A stretch of 62,102 bases of DNA. Source: Flavobacterium psychraerolatum. Lineage in GTDB: Bacteria > Bacteroidota > Bacteroidia > Flavobacteriales > Flavobacteriaceae. Made by a program: the position numbers and the translations under genes. The notes under the pieces are model-generated. The model ran no database searches. It saw only the letters and a list, made by a program, of their open reading frames with translations, and had not been told where the DNA came from. Below, one piece after another: positions 46,235 to 54,385 of this stretch; position 1 is the stretch's first letter, and each line of letters begins with the position of its first letter. Location: assembly GCF_025960985.1 (NCBI RefSeq), contig NZ_JAOQMX010000028.1:1-62102 (forward strand), in the 5' to 3' direction.

Positions 46235-47701
46235 ATGAGTCAAGAAATAAGAAACCTAGAACCACAGGCTTTGTGGAATAAATTTGCTGATTTGAATGCA
46301 GTGCCACGTCCGTCTAAAAAAGAGGAACGTGTGATTGAATTTATGAAAGATTTTGGATCTAAATTGGGTCTTGAAACTTTTGAGGACGAAATCAGAAACG
46401 TGATTATTCGTAAACCGGCTACAGCGGGGATGGAGAATCGCAAGATGGTGACGTTGCAAGGGCATCTTGATATGGTACACCAAAAGAATAATGATACAAT
46501 CTTTGATTTTGATACACAAGGAATAGAAATGTATGTTGATGGTGACTGGGTACGTGCCAAAGGAACAACTCTTGGTGCTGACAATGGTCTTGGAGTTGCT
46601 GCGATTATGGCGATTTTGGAAAGTACTGATATTCCCCATCCTGCAATTGAGGCTTTGTTTACCGTTGATGAGGAAACAGGGATGACTGGTGCTTTTCATT
46701 TAAAAGCAGGTATTTTGCAAGGGGATATTTTGCTTAATTTGGATACCGAAGAAGATAACGAAATTGGAATTGGTTGTGCGGGTGGTATTGATATTACAGC
46801 CGTGGCAGAATACGATGAGGAACCTACACCAGAAGGATCTATTGGGTACACAATTACTGTTAAGGGCCTGAATGGTGGACATTCTGGAATGGAGATTCAT
46901 AAAGGTTTGGGGAATGCTAACAAGATTATGAACCGCCTCTTGTTTGATGGTTTTGATAATTTTGGCTTACAAATTTCGACAATTAAAGGTGGCAGTTTAC
47001 GCAATGCAATTCCTAGAGAGAGTGTAGCTGAGGTAATTATTGCAGCTGTTTACGATGAAGCTTTTGAGTTTGACATGCAACAGGTGGTAAACGAGGTGAA
47101 AAACGAGTTAAAAACCATGGAACCCAATCTAGAAGTAGTTTTCGAGAAAATGAAAAAGGCTCCAAAAGCAGTAATGCCATCTATGGCGCAATACTATTTT
47201 GTCCGCTCCATGTATGCTGCACACAATGGCGTGTATAGCATGAGTGCTGATTTTGATAACTTAGTAGAGACATCAAACAATATTGCGATTGTGACTGTTG
47301 GCGAGGGTAAACTTGAGGTAATGTGTTTGACGCGTTCATCAGTTGAAACGGCAAAATATGATTTGGGAACGAGCTTGCAATCAGCTTTTGAATTAATGGG
47401 TTGTGAAGTCGAAATTAGCGGTGCCTATCCTGGATGGACTCCAAACCCAGATTCGGCTATATTAGCTGCTTTATTACCTATTTACGAAAGATTACATGAT
47501 GACAAACCAAACGTTGCTGCTTGTCATGCAGGACTAGAATGTGGTATCCTAGGGGTGAATTATCCAGAGATGGATATGATCTCGTTTGGACCTACGATTC
47601 TAGGTGCGCATAGCCCAGATGAGAGAGCAAGTATATCGTCTTCTCAAAAATTCTGGAAATTTTTATTGGCTATTTTGGCAGATATACCAGTAAAAAAGTA
47701 A
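46235..47701 (+). CDS. pepD: Aminoacyl-histidine dipeptidase (PepD, M20 family)
   Basis: Cytosolic zinc dipeptidase hydrolysing Xaa-His and other dipeptides. The metal and catalytic motifs are LQGHLDMVHQ (first ligand), GTTLGADNGLG (bridging Asp) and LFTVDEETGMTG (catalytic Glu). A lid domain spans about 205-320. At 488 residues it is full length. It has its own promoter and is followed by two hairpins, so it is a single-gene unit. Confidence 0.95.
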   Translation: MSQEIRNLEPQALWNKFADLNAVPRPSKKEERVIEFMKDFGSKLGLETFEDEIRNVIIRKPATAGMENRKMVTLQGHLDMVHQKNNDTIFDFDTQGIEMYVDGDWVRAKGTTLGADNGLGVAAIMAILESTDIPHPAIEALFTVDEETGMTGAFHLKAGILQGDILLNLDTEEDNEIGIGCAGGIDITAVAEYDEEPTPEGSIGYTITVKGLNGGHSGMEIHKGLGNANKIMNRLLFDGFDNFGLQISTIKGGSLRNAIPRESVAEVIIAAVYDEAFEFDMQQVVNEVKNELKTMEPNLEVVFEKMKKAPKAVMPSMAQYYFVRSMYAAHNGVYSMSADFDNLVETSNNIAIVTVGEGKLEVMCLTRSSVETAKYDLGTSLQSAFELMGCEVEISGAYPGWTPNPDSAILAALLPIYERLHDDKPNVAACHAGLECGILGVNYPEMDMISFGPTILGAHSPDERASISSSQKFWKFLLAILADIPVKK

Positions 47702-47714
47702 GATATTCTAAGTC

Positions 47715-47748
47715 CTATTTAAGGATTTTATTTAAGACCCTTAAATAG
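47715..47748 (+). terminator. First hairpin after pepD
   Basis: Perfect CTATTTAAGG/CCTTAAATAG stem with no T-run; it may protect the 3' end. Confidence 0.5.
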
Positions 47749-47780
47749 TGAAGATTTGAATTTTGAAAAATACTATATAA

Positions 47781-47810
47781 AAAACTCGCTTATCACTAAG
47801 CGAGTTTTTT
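47781..47810 (+). terminator. Main terminator after pepD
   Basis: AAAACTCGCTTA/TAAGCGAGTTTTTT stem and T-run. Confidence 0.9.
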
Positions 47811-47864
47811 ATTGTTTTGATTCGTGATAGTCTTTGTTTCCAAACTGAAAATTACGACTAAATA

Positions 47865-47975
47865 TTAGTCTCTCTTTGCACTGTTCTTTTTATCGCGTTT
47901 CTCCTCTTTCTTTTCTTTAGCTGTTTTAAGCGGCTCTTTTTTTACTGTTTTTTTTGTGTCTTGACCTTTTGACAT
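47865..47975 (-). CDS. Small lysine-rich protein (36 aa)
   Basis: MSKGQDTKKTVKKEPLKTAK continues with KEKKEEKRDKKNSAKRD. It is highly charged and helical. Similar tiny Lys/Glu-rich proteins recur in flavobacteria, as far as I recall. An ATG start, a clean stop and separation from other genes support it; the role is unknown. Confidence 0.6.
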   Translation of the reverse strand: MSKGQDTKKTVKKEPLKTAKEKKEEKRDKKNSAKRD

Positions 47976-48126
47976 AATAATAGTTTTGTTAGTGGGTTTG
48001 AAGTAAATATAATTAATTAAGCAATACAAAGGTCGTTTTACTTCATAATTTTAATCTAGTAAATATAGTTGTTATAGGTGGAATTATTTCATTTAAGATG
48101 TGGGCAATATCCTTAACTACTATTAG

Positions 48127-48164
48127 AAAAAAAATCCTAAAAACACAGCTGCATTTTCAGGATT
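48127..48164 (-). terminator. Terminator of the carboxypeptidase-regulatory-like gene
   Basis: On the minus strand AATCCTGAAAA pairs with TTTTTAGGATT, then T8. Confidence 0.75.
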
Positions 48165-48178
48165 CACTAATAAGGCCT

Positions 48179-48943
48179 TTATCTTTTTAAAATTTTGTAT
48201 TCTTCATAACAACCACTTATGGCATCCATAATTTGGAGATCGTTGGCGGTTTGTATAAAAGATTCCGAGTAGTTACATCTTTGCAAGATTTCTGGAATCT
48301 CTTTTTTGTCAAGACCAAGCAATATAGCTAGTGTCTCACGGTCAAATTTGGAAGCTAATAAATTTCGGACGGTATCATCCTTTTTCATATCCTTCAACTT
48401 CTTGAATTCTTTTGCTTTATTACTAAAAGTATTATAGAGCATATCGGCTGGATTAAAAATAGAGCCTAAAATTTTATTGAAAGCGTTTGGTGCATATTCT
48501 CCAGTTTCATAAGCACTAGTTAAACCAGAAATACTGTAACGAAAATTCTCTTTTATTGGAATTGTTTTCGAATCTACCTCCAAATAGCCGGTTAGATTAA
48601 AGGGATTAATAACTACTTCTTCAAGCGCAATAGCTCTTTCTGTTAAGAAAATTTTGGCAACTTTATTTTTCAACCAGTCATTGGTTACTTTCACCCTTAA
48701 TGATTGAAAGCCTAATAGCGAAATATGTAAAGTATCGTTAGGTTGAACATCTATTTCAAAATATCCTTTAGGATCGGTTTGAGCACCTCTCACCTTGTTT
48801 ATATTGATGACATTGGCATCTTTTAACGGAAGCTTAGTATTGTCATTATAAATATACCCAGTAACTTTTTGAGAAAGAGAAGTCTCTTGTGCTTGGGTAA
48901 CAAAGGATAGTATTAAAAAAAAGAAAACTACAAAATATCTCAT
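48179..48943 (-). CDS. Exported protein with carboxypeptidase-regulatory-like (CarboxypepD_reg) domain
   Basis: ATG 48943 gives a clean signal peptide (MRYFVVFFFLILSFVTQAQ) and is preferred to the frame start at 49000. The beta-sandwich at about 25-110 has GYIYNDNTKLPLKDANVINI and TDPKGYFEIDV, then LHISLLGFQS, the pattern of TonB-receptor N-terminal plugs. The rest is helical, without a beta barrel, so this is not a receptor. The function is unknown; it may be a periplasmic or surface component. Confidence 0.8.
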   Translation of the reverse strand: MRYFVVFFFLILSFVTQAQETSLSQKVTGYIYNDNTKLPLKDANVININKVRGAQTDPKGYFEIDVQPNDTLHISLLGFQSLRVKVTNDWLKNKVAKIFLTERAIALEEVVINPFNLTGYLEVDSKTIPIKENFRYSISGLTSAYETGEYAPNAFNKILGSIFNPADMLYNTFSNKAKEFKKLKDMKKDDTVRNLLASKFDRETLAILLGLDKKEIPEILQRCNYSESFIQTANDLQIMDAISGCYEEYKILKR

Positions 48944-49031
48944 AAACTGTTTTAAGACTCTAAAAGTAATAAAACGGCAGTAGATATTTTGTAGTTTCAA
49001 TGTATAATTACAAGAAAATTAACAAAAAAAA

Positions 49032-50954
49032 TTAATCTCTTCTTGGTCTTCTTGGTCTTGGTGCATCACCAAAGCTTTCAGAACGTCTTGGTGCTCTATC
49101 TGAAGAACCTTCTCCTCTTGAAGAGCTTCTTCCGCCAAATCCACCTTCTCTTGGAGCTGAACTTCGACCTCCGAAACCACCTTCTCTAGGAGCAGAGTTT
49201 CTGTCAGATCTAAATCCACCACCACCAGAACCTTCACGTCTTGGAGCAAAGTTCCCTTCTCTTCTTGGTGCAGAACTTCTTCCACCAAATCCGCCACCAC
49301 CACCAGAACTTCTTCCGTTGTGATCACGTCTTCCGCCACCATCATTTTTAGAAATTTCAACATTGATACGACGTCCTTCTAGTTGTACGTTGTTCAATAC
49401 TTCCATTACTTTATCTGTATGTTCTGGATCGGTGTTAAAGAAAGAGAAACCTTCTTTTACATCTACTTTAAAGACATCATCACGACCTAAGTCTAATGTT
49501 TCTTTCAAGTAATCTTTCAATGACATCCAGTCAAAATTATCTCTTGATCCAATGTTTACAAAGTATCTAGTTGCACCACCAGCATTACCACCTTCTCTTG
49601 GAGCGCTATCTCTTTCACGTCTGTCACCAGATTGAGTAGAAATATCTCTATTTTTCTTATAGTAGTTGATGAAACGGTTGAATTCTACAGATACAATTTT
49701 CTTGATCAATTCTTCTTTCGATAAATCTTCAAGAACATTGTTAATTGCAGGCAAGTAGTTGTCAATTTCGTGATCAACTTCTGTGTCTTTAATTTTTGTA
49801 GCTAAGTGCAACAATTGAATTTCGCAGATCTCGATTCCAGAAGGAATAGTTTTTTCTTCGAATTTTTGCTTGATGATTCTTTCGATTGAAGAAATCTTAC
49901 GCAATTCACTTTTAGTTACAATAACAATAGAAGTACCTAATTTACCAGCACGACCAGTACGGCCAGAACGGTGATTATAAGTTTCGATTTCGTCAGGTAA
50001 TTGGTAGTTTACTACGTGAGTAATGTTGTCAACATCAATTCCACGTGCAGCAACATCTGTAGCAACAAGCATTTGAATTTGACGACCTCTAAAAGATTTC
50101 ATTACACCATCACGTTGCGCTTGAGATAAATCTCCGTGCAATGCAGCAGCACTGTACCCATCTTCTACTAGTTTTTCGGCTACAGCTTGTGTATCACGTT
50201 TTGTTCTACAGAAAACCACCGAAAAAATATCTGGGTTACTATCTGCCAAACGTTTTAAAGCTTCATAACGATCACGTGCATTTACTAAGTAAAATTCGTG
50301 AGAAACCGTTGCAGATCCTGAGTTTTTTGCTCCTACTGTAATTTCAATAGGGTCAGTCATAAATTGTTTACCAATTCTTGCTACCTCAGCTGGCATAGTT
50401 GCAGAGAACAACCATGTACTTTTACTATCAGGTGTAGTTGATAAGATGTTTACGATATCTTCGTAGAATCCCATGTTCAACATTTCATCTGCTTCGTCAA
50501 GAATACAATAGTTAATTTGAGTAATGTTTACCAATCCTCTATTAATCATGTCTTGCATTCTACCTGGAGTTGCAACAATAATTTGCGCTCCTCTTTTAAT
50601 GTCTCTTGCTTGTTCTGTAATACTAGCCCCGCCGTAAACTGCTACCACATTAATACCTTTTTCGTATTTTGAGTAGTTTTTAAGTTCGTTGGTAATCTGT
50701 AAACACAATTCGCGTGTTGGAGATAAAATTAACGCCTGTGTATTTCTATTGTCAGCATCAATTTTCTGAATGACTGGAAAACCAAAAGCTGCCGTTTTCC
50801 CTGTCCCTGTTTGAGCCAACGCAACTAAATCTGTGTCTTTTTCCAATAATAGGGGAATCGCTTTCTCCTGTACGTCCGTCGGATTCTCAAATCCTAGATC
50901 TAAAATCGCCTTCAGTAACGATTCACTCAATCCTAATTGTTCAAATTTATTCAT
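49032..50954 (-). CDS. DEAD-box RNA helicase (CsdA/DeaD type) with RG-rich tail
   Basis: ATP-dependent RNA helicase for ribosome assembly or RNA turnover. Motif I is AQTGTGKTAAF, motif II LDEADEML, motif III FSATMP and motif VI HRSGRTGRAG. A DbpA-type RNA-binding domain lies at about 470-545 (DVFKVDVKEGFSFFNTDP). The tail (about 545-640) is an Arg/Gly-rich low-complexity region with repeats such as APREGGFGGRSS that binds RNA non-specifically. A TACTTTTG promoter box lies about 20 nt upstream. Confidence 0.95.
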   Translation of the reverse strand: MNKFEQLGLSESLLKAILDLGFENPTDVQEKAIPLLLEKDTDLVALAQTGTGKTAAFGFPVIQKIDADNRNTQALILSPTRELCLQITNELKNYSKYEKGINVVAVYGGASITEQARDIKRGAQIIVATPGRMQDMINRGLVNITQINYCILDEADEMLNMGFYEDIVNILSTTPDSKSTWLFSATMPAEVARIGKQFMTDPIEITVGAKNSGSATVSHEFYLVNARDRYEALKRLADSNPDIFSVVFCRTKRDTQAVAEKLVEDGYSAAALHGDLSQAQRDGVMKSFRGRQIQMLVATDVAARGIDVDNITHVVNYQLPDEIETYNHRSGRTGRAGKLGTSIVIVTKSELRKISSIERIIKQKFEEKTIPSGIEICEIQLLHLATKIKDTEVDHEIDNYLPAINNVLEDLSKEELIKKIVSVEFNRFINYYKKNRDISTQSGDRRERDSAPREGGNAGGATRYFVNIGSRDNFDWMSLKDYLKETLDLGRDDVFKVDVKEGFSFFNTDPEHTDKVMEVLNNVQLEGRRINVEISKNDGGGRRDHNGRSSGGGGGFGGRSSAPRREGNFAPRREGSGGGGFRSDRNSAPREGGFGGRSSAPREGGFGGRSSSRGEGSSDRAPRRSESFGDAPRPRRPRRD

Positions 50955-50974
50955 ATGTAATTTTAAATAGGGTG

Positions 50975-50982
50975 CAAAAGTA
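50975..50982 (-). promoter_or_regulatory. -7 box TACTTTTG of the DEAD-box gene
   Basis: Exact TAnnTTTG match; leader about 15 nt. Confidence 0.6.
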
Positions 50983-51155
50983 CCGCAAATTATTGAAATA
51001 AACTAATGAAATTCTAAGTTTTAATGATTTATTGATATTTGATTATCAGAAAGTTATCTTTATTTAAACAGATACACGAGTGTTTTCTGTTTGACTAAAG
51101 CATAGAAAGTGTCTGACCTAACAAAACTTTCAACAAAAAGAATCTCTAGAACTGT

Positions 51156-51734
51156 TTATTTTAAGTCGTTCAAAAATGCAATCAATAGTTGTGTAGCTTT
51201 TCCACGGTGACTTATTTCATTTTTTAAGCTCGAAGGCATCTCTGCAAATGTCTCCTTGAAACCGTTGGGACAAAAAACAGGATCGTATCCAAAACCCTCT
51301 ATTCCAGATCTTACCATAGTAATACTACCTTTTGCAACTCCTTCAAAAAGCTTTTGCTTCCCTTTAAAATTCAAGGTTATCACCGTTTTGAATTGTGCTT
51401 CTCTGTTTTGTTCTTGCTGTAAAGCGAATAATAACTTATCCATGTTGGCATTTGAATTGGAGGGTTCACCTGCATAACGAGCCGAATAAACTCCTGGAGC
51501 ACCATTTAGAGCTTCAACCTCAAGACCAGTATCGTCTGCAAAACAATCGTAACCATAATTTTTGGTAACATAATTGGCTTTCAAAATCGCATTTCCTTCT
51601 ATAGTATCTGCAGTTTCTGGAATTTCCTCATGACAACCAATGTCAGCTAAACTCAAAACCTGAATAGTTGTTGGTAGAAGTTGTTGAATTTCTTTAATTT
51701 TGTTTTTATTATTCGAAGCAAAAACAAGTTGCAT
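51156..51734 (-). CDS. rdgB: Non-canonical purine NTP pyrophosphatase (RdgB/HAM1)
   Basis: House-cleaning enzyme hydrolysing dITP, ITP and XTP. Family motifs are VFASNNKNKIKEI, CFADDTGLEVEALNGAPG, YSARYAGEPS, FGYDPVFCPNG and SHRGKA. Full length at 192 residues. It has its own TACCTTTG promoter box. Confidence 0.96.
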   Translation of the reverse strand: MQLVFASNNKNKIKEIQQLLPTTIQVLSLADIGCHEEIPETADTIEGNAILKANYVTKNYGYDCFADDTGLEVEALNGAPGVYSARYAGEPSNSNANMDKLLFALQQEQNREAQFKTVITLNFKGKQKLFEGVAKGSITMVRSGIEGFGYDPVFCPNGFKETFAEMPSSLKNEISHRGKATQLLIAFLNDLK

Positions 51735-51760
51735 AGGTAAAGTTTTAAAGTGTATACCAT

Positions 51761-51768
51761 CAAAGGTA
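51761..51768 (-). promoter_or_regulatory. -7 box TACCTTTG of rdgB
   Basis: Exact match about 30 nt before the rdgB ATG. Confidence 0.6.
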
Positions 51769-51976
51769 CGTCTTTTTTAAAGTGATTTCTTTTGTAATCG
51801 ATTTATTGAAATATAATTAACCTTGTTTAATTTTTCCAAAAACAGTCTAATTAAACGGCTTGGATATAATTTTAGTATTTGCATTGTGCACTTTAACATT
51901 TTTTTACTTAACGTTTAAGATTTCTAAAACCTTGCCAAATCATTTTGCGTAGATTAGTTGAATATAAAACAAATCT

Positions 51977-53681
51977 ATGCAATTATTTAGCCCCAAGACT
52001 AATTGTAATACGATCCTACTAATTGTTGCTCTGCTGTTTATTACAGTAATGTAAGGACAGTATGTATTCCAAAAAGATGCAATTCCAGAGAGCAATTCTC
52101 TTCAACCTTATGCAACTGTTGTTGATGTCGGACTCAAACAATTAGATGTTAAGCAAGTTATTCGTGACTTTGATGCATTACAACCTGCTGTAATAAATTT
52201 CAAATCAGATGATTTAGGTTTTACCAATCATTATTGGTGGGGCAAGATTCCTATTCAAAATGCTACCAATACCCATTTAAATTATTATTTCGAAACAGCA
52301 AGGCCTATCACTGATCGTGTAGAATTATATGTGGTGAACTCCAAGACCGGTGCCATGACCAAAACGGTTAGTGGTGACAAGATGCCGTTTAAGGATCGCG
52401 CCTATCGTAGTCGTAAGACTATTTTCAAACTCGATATACAACCCAATTCAAAGGTAGATTTATTTGCATCTCAAGAGTGATGGTGAGGTGATTAAGATGC
52501 CTTTACTTTTGAGCGATTCGGATAGTTTTAATGACGCTACTGCTTTTAAGCAATTTATTTTCGGAATCTTTTATGGTATCTTACTTATTGCCGCCATTAT
52601 ATATTTCTTCTTTTATTATGCACTTCGAGAACGTACCTTTTTATATTACAGCCTGTATGTTTTATTAGTTGGCTGTATGCAATTGTCATTGGATGGCTTT
52701 TTTTATAAATATATCGATCCAAGTGGTGGTTGGGTCTCTCAGCATGCGGTGTTGATCTTTGCAATGTCAACCGGTATATTATTGGGTAAGTATAGCGAAG
52801 TATTTTTAAAAATTAAAGAACATAGCCGTTTTCTATACCTTGCCTTTAATGTTGCTTTTGGTTTGGCTTTTGTGCTTATCGTAGCTGTTGTATTTGTGCC
52901 TGCTGCTTTGCCACTTTGTTATCCCATTGCAAATTTGCTCGGATTGTTTATTTTAATCTTAATCATTAGTTCAATTGTTTCTTTAGTTCGAAAGAAAATA
53001 AAAGTAGATGCCTTTCTTGCCGTTGGTATTTTATTCTTAATACTTGGTTTCGGGGTATTTATTTTAAATAATTTTGGTTTGATGCCCAATAATTTCTTTG
53101 TTCAAAATAGTTCGAAATTTGGAACAGGTCTTGAAGTTATCTTTCTATCCTTATCTATGGCCAATTTAATTCGAAATCTCCACAACGAACCCTACTGTGT
53201 GATTACGATGGAGTTTCCTTTAGCACAAAACGGAAAAATAAATATTGTCCAGGAGCTACCCAAGCTTTATAATATGCGTAGAAAAACCATTTTGGTCGTT
53301 GAGGATAATTCGATCAACCAAATGGTAATTAATATGATTCTGAAAAAATGGAGCAATACCAAAGTTGTTTTTGCAAATAATGGTCAAGAAGCTTTGGATG
53401 CTTTTACAACACATACCATAGATATCATTTTGATGGATTTACAAATGCCCGTTATGGATGGTTATGAGGCTACAATTGCTATCCAGAATGGTGTTACTGG
53501 GTTACATAATGCCAATGTACTTATAATTGCAGTTACGGCTGATATGTTGGAATCAACAAAAAATAGGGTTTTTGAAATTGGAATGAATGATTATTTAACC
53601 AAACCTATTAAAAAGGAAACGCTGTTTGAGGCTGTTTCCAAAATTTTGCAGTTGACTTATGTTAAAAACCTCTCTGCTTAA
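51977..53681 (+). pseudogene. Broken 7TM-DISM sensor with orphan receiver domain (paralogue 1)
   Basis: Homologue of the intact gene at 54386, with three lesions. (1) TAA at 52052-52054 ends the signal peptide after 25 codons. (2) The frame shifts near 52460-52466: it runs VDL and then hits TGA 52478, while the next frame resumes at LHLKSDGE as in the paralogue. (3) The histidine kinase and ATPase are gone: after NLIRNLHNE the protein jumps to YCVITMEF and the receiver. The receiver itself looks perfect (VVEDNS, LMDLQMPVMDG, TKPIKK). From TTG 52464 a 405-residue 7TM-receiver protein could still be made. Confidence 0.85.
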
Positions 53682-54385
53682 TAACTAATAAAAAAAAATG
53701 TTTGTCCCTATTGATACGTAAGTGTTTACAGGATTTTTTTTTAAACTATGCAGTTTGTCGTATTTTTTCCTTCGCCAAAGGGTTTTATTTTTTTTTTAAG
53801 CTTTTTCATCTACACTGATTTACAGTTCATCGACAGCTAATTGTTGTCAAGTCGATAGTTTAACTATTAGCTGCAATATCTGTTTATCTCTTTTCATTAT
53901 TAAATAGAAATAGTTCTCTGATAATTTTTTGTGAAACGAATTATACTTGATACCTTATTATTATTCTCGCTAAGCGGATTTTATCAATATATATCTGAAG
54001 GTAAAAAACGGCCTGAAAAAGATTTGGCTTTAAAAGTCAAATGAAATTTTTGAACAAAACTTAAACAATGTGCATAATGTTGCATTTGTTACTTCAATCT
54101 ACCATTCAAACACATCATTAACATCATTATTACCAGGTATTTTTTTGTAGTTTTATCTTATTATTTATTTACAAAAATCCATTTTACTCTATTAACCAAC
54201 ACCGCTTTTACATAATTTATTTTCGAAATAAAGATTAAAGTACCCAACCAAATCCTATGACTTAAAGCTAGAAAAATGTTCTTTTTTTATATCTTATTTA
54301 TTTTATTAATTATTTTTCAATAATTAATAAAACCAAAAAAGGTTTATTATCGTAAGTATTTACATCAATGCTAAATATTATAAAG
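53682..54385. other. Intergenic region between the sensor paralogues
   Basis: About 700 nt, very AT-rich. It holds only a weak GTG-started 37-codon frame at 53931-54044 and an inverted CAGCTAA/TTAGCTG pair near 53836-53873. I see no convincing gene. Confidence 0.5.

Noticed and set aside
49019..49363. Second open frame (114 codons) opposite in phase to the helicase RG-rich tail
   Set aside because: The tail's biased composition keeps several frames open. The product is a Val/Glu/Leu low-complexity string.
53931..54044. GTG-started 37-codon frame between the sensor paralogues
   Set aside because: Too short, weak start, no terminator or family; likely chance.
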